DNA of 64,000 nt from assembly GCF_003391135.1 (NCBI RefSeq), contig NZ_CP031455.1, positions 3,069,001 to 3,133,000 of the forward strand. The letters are read 5' to 3'. Within the stretch, counting starts at the first letter, position 1. Each line of letters starts with the position of its first letter. Origin of the DNA: Streptoverticillium olivoreticuli subsp. olivoreticuli. Lineage in GTDB: Bacteria; Actinomycetota; Actinomycetes; Streptomycetales; Streptomycetaceae. The notes under the pieces are model-generated. The model worked only from the letters and a program-made list of their open reading frames with translations, did not search any database and was not told the origin of the DNA. A program made the translations under genes and the position numbers. Shown here piece after piece: positions 53,250 to 62,700 of this stretch.

Positions 53250-54802
53250 GGGTGGATGTGGCCTTCCACGAGGTTGAGGAGGGTGCGGAGGTGGTCGGGG
53301 GTGGTGTGGGGGTTGAGGAGGGTGGTTTTCAGCCAGAGTCCTTCGGGGGTGGTGGCGCGGCCGAGGACGGCGCGGCCGCTGTGGAGGAGGCGGCGCCGGG
53401 TGGTGGCGAGGGTGTGGTCGTCGGTGCCGGTGGGGCGGAAGAGGACGGTGCTGAGGGTGGGGCGGGCGTGGAGTTCGAAGCGTGGGTGGGCGTCGACGAG
53501 GTCGGCGAGGTGGTGTGCGGTGGCGCAGACGCGTTCGACGAGGCGGCCCAGGCCGTTGCGGCCGAGGGCGCGGAGGGTGACGGCGATCTTGAGGATGTCG
53601 GGTCGGCGGGTGGTGCGCAGGGAGCGGCCGAGGAGGTCGGGGAGTCCGGCGTGGGTGTCGTCGGGGGCGTTGAGGTAGTCGGTGTGGTGGGTGAGCGGGT
53701 GCAGGGCGGTGGTGTCGGGGACGGCGAGGATGCCTGCTGCGATGGGTTGCCAGCCGAGTTTGTGCAGGTCGAGGGCGATGGTGTGGGCGCGGTCGAGTCC
53801 GTCGAGGGCGGGGCGCAGGGTGTCGCTGAAGAGGAGGGGTCCGCCGTAGGAGGCGTCGATGTGCAGGCGGGCGCGGTGGGTGTCGCAGAGGTCGGCGAGG
53901 CGGGGCAGGGGGTCGATGCGGCCGGTGTCGGTGGTGCCGGCGGTGGCGACGACGAGGGTGGGGGTGGCGTGGTGGGTGTCGAGGGCGGTGTGCAGGTGTG
54001 CGGGGTCGATGGTGCCGGTGGGGGTGGCCAGGACGTGGGGTGCGGGGAGGCCGAGGAGCCAGGTGGCGCGGTGGATGCTGTGGTGGGCGTTGGCTCCGCA
54101 GATGACGCGGAGGGGCGGGGGTGGCGTGCCGGGGGCGTCGGCGTGGTCGGTCCGGTGCGGGGTGGTCGCGGTCGCGGGTCCGTACGCACAGTCGTACGCG
54201 GCCCTGTCGCTCCTGGTTCCGGGTGTGATTCCGCCCGCCGGGTCGCGTACGCCCTCGTGTGCGCGTCGGTGGATCGCGCCTGCTTCTTCGCGTGCGAGGA
54301 GGAGGGCGAGGTGGTTGGACTCGGTGCCTCCGGTGGTGGTGACGGCGTCGGGTGCGGGGCGGGTGGGGTAGGCGAGGGCGGCCAGGGCGTGGAGCACCTC
54401 GGTTTCCAGGGCGGAGGCGGCGGGGGCCTGGTCCCAGGAGTCGAGTGAGGGGTTGAGGGCGCCGGCGGCGAGGTCGGCGGCGGTGGCGAGGGCGAGCGGC
54501 GGGGTGTGGAGGTGGGCGGCGCAGTGCGGGTCGGCGGGGTCGGCGCTGCCTTCGGCGAGGGCCCGTACGAGTGTGCGCAGGGATTCGTGGGGGCCGGTGC
54601 CGTCGGCGGGGAGCACGGGGGTGGCGGTGGCGCGGATGCGGGCGGTGACGGTGTGGGGGCCGCCTGCGGGGAGGGGGCCGGCCCGGGTGGTGGCGCCTTG
54701 GGTGAGGGCGTCGAGGACGGTGTCGAGGAGGGGGCGGAGTGCCGAGGGGCCCTGGGTGCCTCCGGCGAGGGGCGGGAGGGGCGGGTGGGCGGTCTCGGGC
54801 AT
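53246..54802 (-). CDS. Group II PLP-dependent decarboxylase (DesA-like)
   Basis: A 518-residue group II decarboxylase: TTGGTESNHLALLLARE for cofactor phosphate binding, HHSIHRAT, HIDASYGG with the conserved Asp316, and the PLP lysine in ALDLHKLGW (Lys348). It should decarboxylate an amino acid, plausibly lysine or ornithine given the N-hydroxylase translated from the overlapping downstream gene. Residues 180-225 are a proline/threonine-rich insertion that I do not expect in this family. ATG 54802 has AGGGGG about 8 bases upstream. A 6-6-6 inverted repeat lies 57-74 bases upstream. Confidence 0.92.
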   Translation of the reverse strand: MPETAHPPLPPLAGGTQGPSALRPLLDTVLDALTQGATTRAGPLPAGGPHTVTARIRATATPVLPADGTGPHESLRTLVRALAEGSADPADPHCAAHLHTPPLALATAADLAAGALNPSLDSWDQAPAASALETEVLHALAALAYPTRPAPDAVTTTGGTESNHLALLLAREEAGAIHRRAHEGVRDPAGGITPGTRSDRAAYDCAYGPATATTPHRTDHADAPGTPPPPLRVICGANAHHSIHRATWLLGLPAPHVLATPTGTIDPAHLHTALDTHHATPTLVVATAGTTDTGRIDPLPRLADLCDTHRARLHIDASYGGPLLFSDTLRPALDGLDRAHTIALDLHKLGWQPIAAGILAVPDTTALHPLTHHTDYLNAPDDTHAGLPDLLGRSLRTTRRPDILKIAVTLRALGRNGLGRLVERVCATAHHLADLVDAHPRFELHARPTLSTVLFRPTGTDDHTLATTRRRLLHSGRAVLGRATTPEGLWLKTTLLNPHTTPDHLRTLLNLVEGHIHP

Positions 54803-54858
54803 GGTTGTGCCCCCTTTTGGGTTGTCCTGCGGGTGGGCGGCCGGGGTCCGGGTGGGCG

Positions 54859-54876
54859 GTAACTGCATCAAGTTAC
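54859..54876. promoter_or_regulatory. Inverted repeat GTAACT-N6-AGTTAC upstream of the decarboxylase operon
   Basis: Perfect 6-bp arms separated by 6 bases, 57-74 bases upstream of the decarboxylase ATG, in a GC-poor pocket of the promoter region. It is not the usual 19-bp actinobacterial iron box. It suits a dimeric repressor or activator of the decarboxylase/hydroxylase pair. Confidence 0.45.
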
Positions 54877-54998
54877 TGGTGGCGCACGTTCGGTGACCGG
54901 GGTCCGGAGGGGTTTCGCCCGATGGTGGTATGCCGTGCGGCGGCGGGGAGTCGGGTCTGCTAATGGGGTGCGGGGCGGACTTCGGGCTCGTCGTCGAC

Positions 54999-55004
54999 TA
55001 ATCT
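54999..55004 (+). promoter_or_regulatory. -10 element (TAATCT) for a leaderless transcript
   Basis: TAATCT ends 6 bases before the ATG at 55011, so transcription would start at or beside the start codon. Confidence 0.5.
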
Positions 55005-55010
55005 GCACCC

Positions 55011-55565
55011 ATGGCCATGAACTTTCTCGCTATCGACGTAGGGCCGCTCAAGCCCGAGCCCGCGCCGCTCGTCCTTGGGTTCGTCCTTTTCTTCATCGTT
55101 TTCGCCGTGATGGCGAAGGTGCTGCTCCCCCGGATCAGCAAGGTCCTCGTCGAGCGCGAGAAGGCCACGGGCGGGCGCTTCGACGAGGCGGAGGCGACGC
55201 GTGCGGAGGCCGCGCGCGTCCACGCCGAGTACCAGGAGCTGCTGGCCGAGGCGCGGCACGAGGCCGCTCGGCTGCGTCAGGAGTCGGTGGAGCAGGGTAC
55301 GGCGATCATCGCGGAGCTGCGGGCCGAGGGTCAGCGGCAGCGCGAGGAGATCATCTCCGCCGGGCACGCCGTGATCGACGCCGAGCGTGCGGTCGCGGAG
55401 GCCGAGCTGCGTGAGCAGGTCGGTGTGCTGGCGACGGAGCTGGCGGGCCGGATCGCCGGTGAGCCGGTGGCGGACTTCGCGTCGCAGAGCGGCGTCGTGG
55501 ACCGTTTCCTGGAGGAGCTGCGTACGGCCGAGCCGTCGGACGCGGTGGGCGACAAGCGCGACTGA
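55011..55565 (+). CDS. Orphan F0 ATP synthase subunit b-like protein
   Basis: A 184-residue protein with the layout of ATP synthase subunit b: one N-terminal transmembrane helix (VLGFVLFFIVFAVMAKVLLP), then a long Glu/Ala/Arg-rich coiled coil with the family segments LAEARHEAARLRQES and LRAEGQRQREEIISAGHAV, and a delta-binding end DRFLEELR. The genuine atpF sits inside the atp operon, but no atp gene is present within the 64 kb seen here, so this is a second, orphan copy. It could replace subunit b under some conditions or have another anchoring role. ATG 55011 follows a -10 at 6 bases; ATG 55017 is an alternative. Confidence 0.85.
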   Translation: MAMNFLAIDVGPLKPEPAPLVLGFVLFFIVFAVMAKVLLPRISKVLVEREKATGGRFDEAEATRAEAARVHAEYQELLAEARHEAARLRQESVEQGTAIIAELRAEGQRQREEIISAGHAVIDAERAVAEAELREQVGVLATELAGRIAGEPVADFASQSGVVDRFLEELRTAEPSDAVGDKRD

Positions 55566-55596
55566 CGCCGGCGGCGCCGGGCGCCGTGTGGGTGTG

Positions 55597-55645
55597 CCGA
55601 GGCTCCCGTGACCCTGTTGAGGGTCACGGGAGCCTCGGCGTTTTT
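55597..55645. terminator. Strong terminator between the subunit-b-like gene and pepN
   Basis: A perfect 19-bp stem (55597-55615 with 55620-55638) around GTTG, followed on the plus strand by CGTTTTT. It terminates the plus-strand gene and could also stop pepN transcripts, whose stop codon lies 16 bases away. Confidence 0.92.
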
Positions 55646-55653
55646 CAGGAGTG

Positions 55654-58188
55654 TCAGGGCCGGGCGGCGCGGACGGTGAGGGCGCGGCGGAGGTCGTCGA
55701 TCTGGTCGACGAGTTTGCGGCGCAGCGCGGGGGTGAGGTCGGCGGTGTCCAGGCATTCCTCGCCGAGGCGGAGGGTGTCGGTGTCGACGAAGGGCAGCGG
55801 GAAGCCGTGGCGGCCGGCGGCGTCGGCGAGCGCGGGGCCGCGGCGGGCGGCGAGCGCGGTGGCGGCGGGGAAGTAGCGGTCGCGGTAGGGGGTCAGGAGG
55901 TCGGGCTGTTCGGGCTGCCAGAAGCCTTGGGCGGTGGCGATGAAGAGGTAGTTGGAGAGGTCGTCGCGGTCGTACATGGCTTCCCAGGCGGCTTCCTTGG
56001 CCGCGGGGTCGGGGAGGGCGGCGCGGCAGCGGGCGGCGCCCTCCTGGCCGGTGGCGCTGGGGTCGCGGGCGAGTTCGGCGTCGATGGCGGCGGGGGTGGT
56101 GGCGCCGAGGGTGGCGAGGCGGGCGAGGGCGCGCCAGCGGAGTTCGGCGTCGAGGGCGGGTCCGCCGGGTGCGGTGCCGGCGGTGAGCCAGTCCTGGAGG
56201 GTGTCGGGGGTGGTGGCGCTGTCGATGAGGGTGCGTACGGCGGTGAGGCGCAGGCCCTGGGTGTCGTGGCCGGGGGTGGTTTCGGGGTGGGTGGTGCGGT
56301 CGAGGAGGTCGTGGCAGAGGTCGGTGAGGGTGGCGAGGGCGATGGGGCGGGCGGTGGGGTGGGTGTAGCGGTCGGCGATCTGCTGGCGGGCGAAGGCGAG
56401 GACGCCGCGGGTGATGGCGGTGTCGGTTTCGTGGGGCAGGTGGGCGCGGGCGGCGTCGAGGTAGGCGGCGGGGGCGAGTTCGGCGTCGCGGACCATGTCG
56501 CGGGCGGCGTTCCACAGGACGGCGCGGGCGAGGGGGTCGGGGAGGCCGGAGAGGGAGCGCTGGGCGGTGTCCCAGGAGGCGGCGTCGAGGCGGATCTTGG
56601 CGTAGGTGAGGTCGCCGTCGTTGGGGAGGAGCAGCGCGGGGCGGGGGCCGGGGAGGGTGAGGGTGTGGTCGCCGCCCGCGGGGAGGTCGGTGGTGGGGCG
56701 GTCGCGGAGGGTGAGGGTGCGGGGGTCGTCGGGGTGAGGGTCGTAGAGGCCGAGGGCGAGGTGGTGGGGGCGGGTGCCGTCGTGCTGGAGGGTGACCTGC
56801 CAGCCGGTGGCGGTGTCGGGGGTGGTGATGGCGGGGGTGATGGTGTCGACGCCGGTGGTGCGGAGCCAGGTGTCGGCCCAGGTGTGGACGTCGCGGTCGG
56901 AGGCGCGGGCGAGGGAGTCGAGGAAGTCGGCGAGGGTGGCGTTGCCGAAGCGGTGGCGGGCGAAGTGGTCGTTGATGCCGGCGAGGAAGTCCTTCTCGCC
57001 GAGCCAGGCGACGAGTTGGCGCAGCGCGGAGGCGCCCTTGGCGTAGGAGATGCCGTCGAAGTTCAGGAGTGCGGAGGCGGTGTCGCGGACGGCGTCGGCG
57101 TCGGGGGCGACGGGGTGGGTGGAGGGGCGCTGGTCGGCGTCGTAGCCCCAGCCCTTGCGGCCGGCGGCGAAGTCGGTCCAGGTGTCGGTGTGGTGGGTGG
57201 TCTCGGCGATGATCTGGACGCCCATGTATTCGGCGAAGGACTCGTTGAGCCAGATGTCGTCCCACCATTGGAGGGTGACGAGGTCGCCGAACCACATGTG
57301 GGCCATCTCGTGGGCGATGGTCGTGGCGCGGGTGAGGCGTTCGGTGCCGGTGACGGCGGAGCGGAAGACGTATTCGTCGCGGAAGGTGACGAGGCCGGGG
57401 TTCTCCATGGCCCCGGCGTTGAATTCGGGGACGAATGCCTGGTCGTAGGAGTCGAAGGGGTAGGGCTCTTCGAAGATCTCGTGGAAGCGGTCGAAGCTGC
57501 GGCGGGTGATGTCGAGGATTTCCTCGGCGTCGGTGTCGAGGTGTTCGGCGAGGGAGCGGCGGCAGTGCAGGGCGAAGGGCAGTCCGGCGTGCTCGGTGCG
57601 CACGGAGTGCCAGGGGCCTGCGGCGAAGGCGACGAAGTAGGTGCTCAGGGGCTGGGTGGTGGCGAGCTTCCAGCGTCCTTCCGCGGGGTTTCCGACGCGG
57701 GTGGCGACGGCGTTGCCGAGGACGGTCCAGGCGGGTGGCGCGGTGACGGTGGCGTCGAAGACGGCCTTGAGGTCGGGCTGGTCGAAGGCGGCGAAGACGC
57801 GCTGGCCGTCGTCGAGGAACGCCTGGCTGTAGAGGTAGGTCTCGCCGTCGGCGGGGTCGGTGAAGCGGTGCATGCCCTCGCCGGTGCGGGAGTAGCGCAT
57901 GTCGGCTTCGACGCGCAGTTCGTGGGGGCCGGGGGTGAGGCCGGTGAGGGGGAGGCGGTTGCCGTCGAGTGCCGCGGGGTCGAGGGCGTGGCCGTCGAGG
58001 GTGGCGCGGTGCAGGGCCGCGGGCTTGATCTCGGCGAAGGTGTCGCCGGCCGTGCGGGCGGTGAAGTGGATGACGGTGGTGGAGCGGAAGAGGTCGTCGC
58101 CGTGGGTGAGGTCGAGGTCGATCTCGTAGCGGTGGACGTCGAGGAGCTGGGCTCGGGTTTGCGCTTCTTCGCGTGTGAGTACGGGCAT
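55654..58188 (-). CDS. pepN: Aminopeptidase N (M1 family)
   Basis: An 844-residue zinc metallo-aminopeptidase removing N-terminal residues from peptides. The exopeptidase motif GAMEN is at residues 259-263 and the zinc site HEMAH at 293-297 with the distal Glu316 (LNESFAE), the exact HExxH-18-E spacing. The C-terminal ERAP1-like helical domain completes the protein. No signal peptide is seen, so it is cytoplasmic. ATG 58188 is used because an upstream in-frame extension is low-complexity. Confidence 0.97.
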   Translation of the reverse strand: MPVLTREEAQTRAQLLDVHRYEIDLDLTHGDDLFRSTTVIHFTARTAGDTFAEIKPAALHRATLDGHALDPAALDGNRLPLTGLTPGPHELRVEADMRYSRTGEGMHRFTDPADGETYLYSQAFLDDGQRVFAAFDQPDLKAVFDATVTAPPAWTVLGNAVATRVGNPAEGRWKLATTQPLSTYFVAFAAGPWHSVRTEHAGLPFALHCRRSLAEHLDTDAEEILDITRRSFDRFHEIFEEPYPFDSYDQAFVPEFNAGAMENPGLVTFRDEYVFRSAVTGTERLTRATTIAHEMAHMWFGDLVTLQWWDDIWLNESFAEYMGVQIIAETTHHTDTWTDFAAGRKGWGYDADQRPSTHPVAPDADAVRDTASALLNFDGISYAKGASALRQLVAWLGEKDFLAGINDHFARHRFGNATLADFLDSLARASDRDVHTWADTWLRTTGVDTITPAITTPDTATGWQVTLQHDGTRPHHLALGLYDPHPDDPRTLTLRDRPTTDLPAGGDHTLTLPGPRPALLLPNDGDLTYAKIRLDAASWDTAQRSLSGLPDPLARAVLWNAARDMVRDAELAPAAYLDAARAHLPHETDTAITRGVLAFARQQIADRYTHPTARPIALATLTDLCHDLLDRTTHPETTPGHDTQGLRLTAVRTLIDSATTPDTLQDWLTAGTAPGGPALDAELRWRALARLATLGATTPAAIDAELARDPSATGQEGAARCRAALPDPAAKEAAWEAMYDRDDLSNYLFIATAQGFWQPEQPDLLTPYRDRYFPAATALAARRGPALADAAGRHGFPLPFVDTDTLRLGEECLDTADLTPALRRKLVDQIDDLRRALTVRAARP

Positions 58189-58472
58189 GGGGTCATCGTG
58201 CCGTAGCGCTGGCGCTGGGCCGGAGTGGTTCCGGGTGGTCTGCTGCCGGGTTCGCTGTACGGCCTTGGCCCCGCCCCGCGCCTGCGGCGGGCTTTGTTCC
58301 CCACCCCGCCCCTTCCCGGCTGCATCCGATTTGCGGCTCCGCCGCGTGGGGGCTCCGCCCCAGACCCCGAAGCACGCTTCGCGCGCTGTCCTCAAACGCC
58401 GGACGGGCTGAATTCGCGGCTACGGTCCGCGAAACTCAGCCCGTCCGGCGTTTGAGGACGCCCTCCCAGGGA
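58189..58472. other. Intergenic region with Streptomyces-type repeats
   Basis: This region between pepN and the chorismate mutase gene holds no gene. Its middle (about 58260-58380) is GC-rich text with GGGGCTCCGCCCCAGACCCC, a string I recall from many Streptomyces intergenic regions, and its end is the long inverted repeat at 58388-58459. Confidence 0.65.
58388..58459. repeat. Long inverted repeat of the common Streptomyces intergenic type
   Basis: Arms 58388-58411 and 58436-58459 are perfectly complementary over 24 bases (core CAAACGCCGGACGGGCTGA). A second stem inside (TTCGCGG / CCGCGAA, 58413-58433) closes a 7-base loop. It lies 13 bases after the chorismate mutase stop codon and can act as its terminator. 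Confidence 0.85.
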
Positions 58473-58778
58473 CTACGCGCGGGCGATCGTCTCGTGGTGG
58501 CGGATGACCTCGGCGATGATGAAGTTCAGGAACTTCTCCGCGAACGCGGGATCCAGCTTCGCGTTCTCGGCCAGTTCGCGCAGGCGGGTGATCTGGCGGG
58601 CTTCTCTGGCGGGGTCCGCCGGTGGCAGTTTGTGGGCGGCCTTGAGGTGGCCGACCTGCTGGGTGCATTTGAACCGCTCGGCGAGCATGTGGATCACCGC
58701 GGCGTCGATGTTGTCGATGCTGTCGCGCAGCCGTCCCAGCTCGGCGCTGACAAACTCGTCGTTGGCACTGTCGCTCAT
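58473..58778 (-). CDS. Chorismate mutase (AroQ class)
   Basis: A 101-residue single-domain AroQ-fold chorismate mutase, which converts chorismate to prephenate on the way to phenylalanine and tyrosine. Helix 1 has LRDSIDNIDAAVIHMLAERF and then the conserved KAAHKLPPADPAREA loop with the active-site basic residues; helix 3 ends FLNFIIAEVIRHHETI. ATG 58778 is preceded at 8 bases by TAGGCT on the minus strand (58787-58792), consistent with a leaderless mRNA. No signal peptide, so it is the cytoplasmic biosynthetic form. Confidence 0.95.
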   Translation of the reverse strand: MSDSANDEFVSAELGRLRDSIDNIDAAVIHMLAERFKCTQQVGHLKAAHKLPPADPAREARQITRLRELAENAKLDPAFAEKFLNFIIAEVIRHHETIARA

Positions 58779-58789
58779 GTCTACCGAGC

Positions 58790-59680
58790 CTATGCGGAAG
58801 GGCGAGGTCCGATGACCGGTGGGTGCTCCGGATCGGGGATCCGGTCGCTCCAGCCGCCGGGCACCGCGCGGTCCTGGCGCCGGCGGAAGCGTACGGGTGC
58901 GGTGCCGACACGGCGGGCGAAGAGGCGGCTGAAGTAGGCGGGGTCGTCGTAGCCGACGCGGCGGGCGACGGCCGCTATGGGCAGTTCGGTCGCGGCGAGG
59001 AGTTCCTTGGCGCGGCCGAGGCGGATGTGCAGGAGGTAGTCCTTGGGGCTGCATCCGGCACCGCGGCGCACGGCGGTGCGCAGCTCGGTGGGGGTCATGC
59101 CGTGGCGTGCGGCGTGCTGGGCGACGGAGAGCGGCAGGAAGGCGTCGCGGGCGAGGGCCGCGAGGACGGGGTCGGTGCCGGGTGCGGTGTCGGCGCGGGC
59201 GCCGTGGAGTGCGACGAGGAGTTCGTGGACGGCGGCGGAGGTCTCGACTTCGAGGTGGGGGTTGCCGCGGTGGGCGGCGCGGACGATGCGGTGGACGACA
59301 CCGCGGGCGCCCGCGGTGTCGGTGAGGGGGACGAGGGGGCGGTGGGGTTCGATGTAGCCGAGTTCGGTGTAGGCGCCGGTGGCGGGGCCGGTGAAGTCGA
59401 CGAAGCTCTCGTCCCAGCCGGTGCCGGGGGCGGCTCCGTAGTGGTGGGGGGTGCCGGGGGCGAGCCAGAGGAGGGCGGGGGCGGTGACGGTGCGGGTGCG
59501 GCCGTCGGGGGTGCGGAGCCAGCCGGTGCCCGCGCCGATGACGACGGCGACGTGGTGGTCGAGGGTCCGGGGGCCGACGGCGGGGAGTTCGCCGTGCTGG
59601 AGTCCGACGCCGAGGCAGACGAGGCCGAGCCGGTGGTGGACCGGGCCGGGGGTGAAGTACCTCATCCATGTGTGATACAT
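58790..59680 (-). CDS. AraC family transcriptional regulator
   Basis: A 296-residue regulator with an N-terminal cupin-like sugar/ligand-sensing domain (HHVAVVIGAGTGWLRTPDG, LLWLAPGTPHHYGA) and a C-terminal AraC double helix-turn-helix (LSVAQHAARHGMTPTELRTAVRR and ELPIAAVARRVGYDDPAYFSRLFARRVG). It lies 82 bases downstream of the GH101 glycosidase gene on the same strand, so it may regulate that gene in response to a sugar. The effector is unknown. Confidence 0.92.
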   Translation of the reverse strand: MYHTWMRYFTPGPVHHRLGLVCLGVGLQHGELPAVGPRTLDHHVAVVIGAGTGWLRTPDGRTRTVTAPALLWLAPGTPHHYGAAPGTGWDESFVDFTGPATGAYTELGYIEPHRPLVPLTDTAGARGVVHRIVRAAHRGNPHLEVETSAAVHELLVALHGARADTAPGTDPVLAALARDAFLPLSVAQHAARHGMTPTELRTAVRRGAGCSPKDYLLHIRLGRAKELLAATELPIAAVARRVGYDDPAYFSRLFARRVGTAPVRFRRRQDRAVPGGWSDRIPDPEHPPVIGPRPSA

Positions 59681-59762
59681 GCGTCCGGGTCTCCCGCCGT
59701 GTCGGCTTCGCCTGGACCGATCTTCGTGTACGCGGCTTCTTCGTGCCAGGGGGCGTGGGGGC

Positions 59763-62700
59763 CTACGCTCCGAGGTCGTGCACCGTGAACGTGTCCAGGA
59801 CGAATTCCGCCGTGCCGCTGTCGCCCACCTTGCGGAGGCCCACCCAGGTCTCGCCGTTCGCGGGTGCCGTGAACTCGTAGGTATGGGTGGTGGGCGAGGT
59901 CGCCGCCGACAGGGGCGTGCGCTGGATCTCGCGTGGTGCGGGTTCGTCGGCGGCGGTGATCCACGCGTACTGCCCGGCCGTCTCGTTCTCGTAGCGGAAC
60001 GTGACGCGGTAGCGGTGTCCGGCGGTGAAGCGTGCGGTGTGGGGGACGGTGCGGTAGACCACGCCCTGGTTCTCGCCGCGGGATTTGAGGGACTGGGTGC
60101 CGTCGATGACGTCGTCGACGGCTTTGCCGTTCCAGCCGCGCTGTGTGTAGGGGGCGTGCCGCTGGGCGATGTGGGTGCGGGGGTCGGTGGCGCCGCCCGC
60201 GTCGCCCTTGACGAAGGGGCCCCAGCCCTGGGGGACGTCCTCGAAGTCCTCGTGGACCAGGGTGCCTTCGGCCGTGGCCGGTGGGTGTGCGGTGCGTACG
60301 ACGCGCACGGCGTCGAACCGTACGCGGGCGGTGCCCGCCGCGGCCGTCAGGGCCAGGGTGACGGGGCCGCCTGTGGGTGGCACGGTGAACCGGGTGGTCA
60401 TCCGCTGGAAGCGGGTGCCGTGTTTGCGGTCCGCGGCGACGTGGTTGACGGCCGTGGAGGTGTCCGTCCAGTTCGTCGCGGTGACTCCGTCGGCCGTGCG
60501 GACCTCCAGTCGGGCCCGGCGCCGCTCCCCCGCGGTGTCGCCGACCTCGACCTGGACGGACGCGGCGTAGGTGCCCGCTTCGAGGCGGGTGAGCCGTTGG
60601 GCGACGGTGGCCGCTCCCCCGGCTCCGATGAGCAGTTCCCGGTCGCCCAGGGCGCTGAGGGTGACGGTGGCGGGTCCGGTGACCTGCCAGCCGTCCAGGG
60701 TGCCGGAGTGGAAGCCGGGGTCGTGCAGGGGTGTGCCCTCGCCCCAGGAGGGGTTCCGGGGGAGGCGGGTGGAGGTGTGGGTCCGGGTGACGGCGTAGGG
60801 CTGTGCGGCGGTGGCCTCGATGGTGATCCTGCCGTCGCGCACGGGGAGTTCGAGGGCGTCGGCGCGCCCTCGGTCGGTGAGGCGGTGGAGGACGACGGTG
60901 CGCTGCCGGGACCAGCCGCGCGGCAGGGTCCAGGTCGTGCTGCCGCCGTGGGGGTTGTAGTGGTAGAGCTTGGCGGGGTCGGTGGCCGTGCGGGGTTCCC
61001 AGGGCAGGAGGTAGGTGCCGCCCTCGTAGACGGTGCGGCCGTCGGTGGTGATGCGGCGGGTGCCGTCCTCGTCGGACACCGTGGTGGCGCCGGCGAGTTC
61101 GATGCGGTGTTCGTCCCAGGTGTGGATCGGGAACGCCTGCAGGTATTTGGCGGGGAGGTTCTCGGTCCACAGCTGCCGGTGGAAGGGCTCCCAGTCGGTC
61201 TTGCCCTGCCAGCCTTCGAAGGAGCCGAGTTTCGCGGTGCCCAGGAGGGGCCATTTGTCGGCGAAGACGTCTTTCTGGTGGTGGCGGATGAAGCGGATCA
61301 GCCGGGAGTTGATGCCGCGTGAGGTGTCGGGGCCGTAGTCGGTCTCGCCCGCCCAGTGCGACCAGAGGCTGGAGCGTTCCAGTCCGTGGCCCCATTCGGT
61401 GGTGATGCGCCAGCCCTGTGCGCGCAGTTCGCGCTGGAGCCGGTCGGAGGTCCAGCCGGATTCGCGGTAGACGTCGATGTAGAGGGTGTCGAGGGCGGGG
61501 TCGGTCTCGTCGCGCAGCTGCCGGAAGCGGCGGACGATGTCGCCGGAGAGGAGGTCGCGGCGGGCGTCGATGCGGTAGGACTGGTCGAGCCAGTCCCACT
61601 GCCGGTCGTCTCTGTCGACGAGGGTCTCGGAGAAGGCGTGGGCGACGGGGTAGGACTCGGTGGTGTTGACGTGTACGGCGAAGGCGCTGTTCCACTTCTT
61701 GCCCGCGCGCAGGAGGGTGTTGAGGTCGGCGAGGCCTCCGGCGCGTTCGTTGTAGTTGCCGCCGTAGTCGGGGTGGGCGGAGTCGTGGCCCTCGGACTGG
61801 TAGCCCTTGAGGAGGGTGAACTGCCGTAGTCCGTCGGTGGCCAGGGCGATGCGTTTGACGTGGTCGAGGGTGGCCAGGAAGGGGTTGGTGGCCTGGCTGG
61901 CGAAGTTGAAGGGGATGTGCGGGACGACGCGCAGGTGCTGTTCGTCGGCGCCGGGCGGGTCGGTCATGATGTCGCGGAAGGCGATGGCGGCGTCCTGCCA
62001 GTCGGCCTGCCCGTCGCCGTTGCGGTCGCGGGTGAGGACGACGGTCGCGTACGGCAGCGGTTCGGTGTCGCGGACGGCCGCTCCGGCGGCGCGGTGGGTC
62101 CACTGGCCGCAGGTGAGCTGGGCCTTGGTGTAGCCGTCGCGCCGGAGGGTCTGCCGCCACAGCCGCCCGTTCTCCCATGCGCTCTGCGCGTCGGGCCGGT
62201 CGTGGCTGGTGTTGGTCTCGACGGCGGCGGCGAGCGGGCCCGCGTTGACGACGGCGTAGGCGCAGCCGGTCGGCCGGTCGTCGGCGGGGGTGGTGGGGGT
62301 GGGGTGGACGAAGGTGTCGCCGTTCTTGTTCTTGTCGAGCTGGATGCGGGCGGCGAGCAGGGTCGCGGCGGGCTGGGTGCTGCGGACGCTGAGCAGGGCG
62401 AGGCCGGGGATCCGCAGGGTGCCGACGCGCAGGGCGGGGGTGTCGGTGATGCGGGTGACGCGCCAGTGGACGAGCCAGGCGTCGGCGTGGATCTCGACGT
62501 CGATGCGGGTGCCGCCGGGGAGGGCGAGGGTGTAGTGGGCGCGGTCGCCGCGGGTGGTGGCGGTGACGTGGGGGGTGTGGGTGACGCCGTCGACGAGGAG
62601 GGTGGTGACGGGGTCCTCCTGGCCGTACAGCGTGGCTCCGGTGGCGCGGTCGGTGTAGGAGACGACACGGGGGAAGGCGGTGTCGACGCGGACGTCGAGC

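Noticed and set aside
51774..54802. A desferrioxamine biosynthesis cluster
   Set aside because: Only DesA-like and DesB-like genes are present; no acyltransferase or IucA/IucC-type synthetase follows, and the next genes are unrelated.
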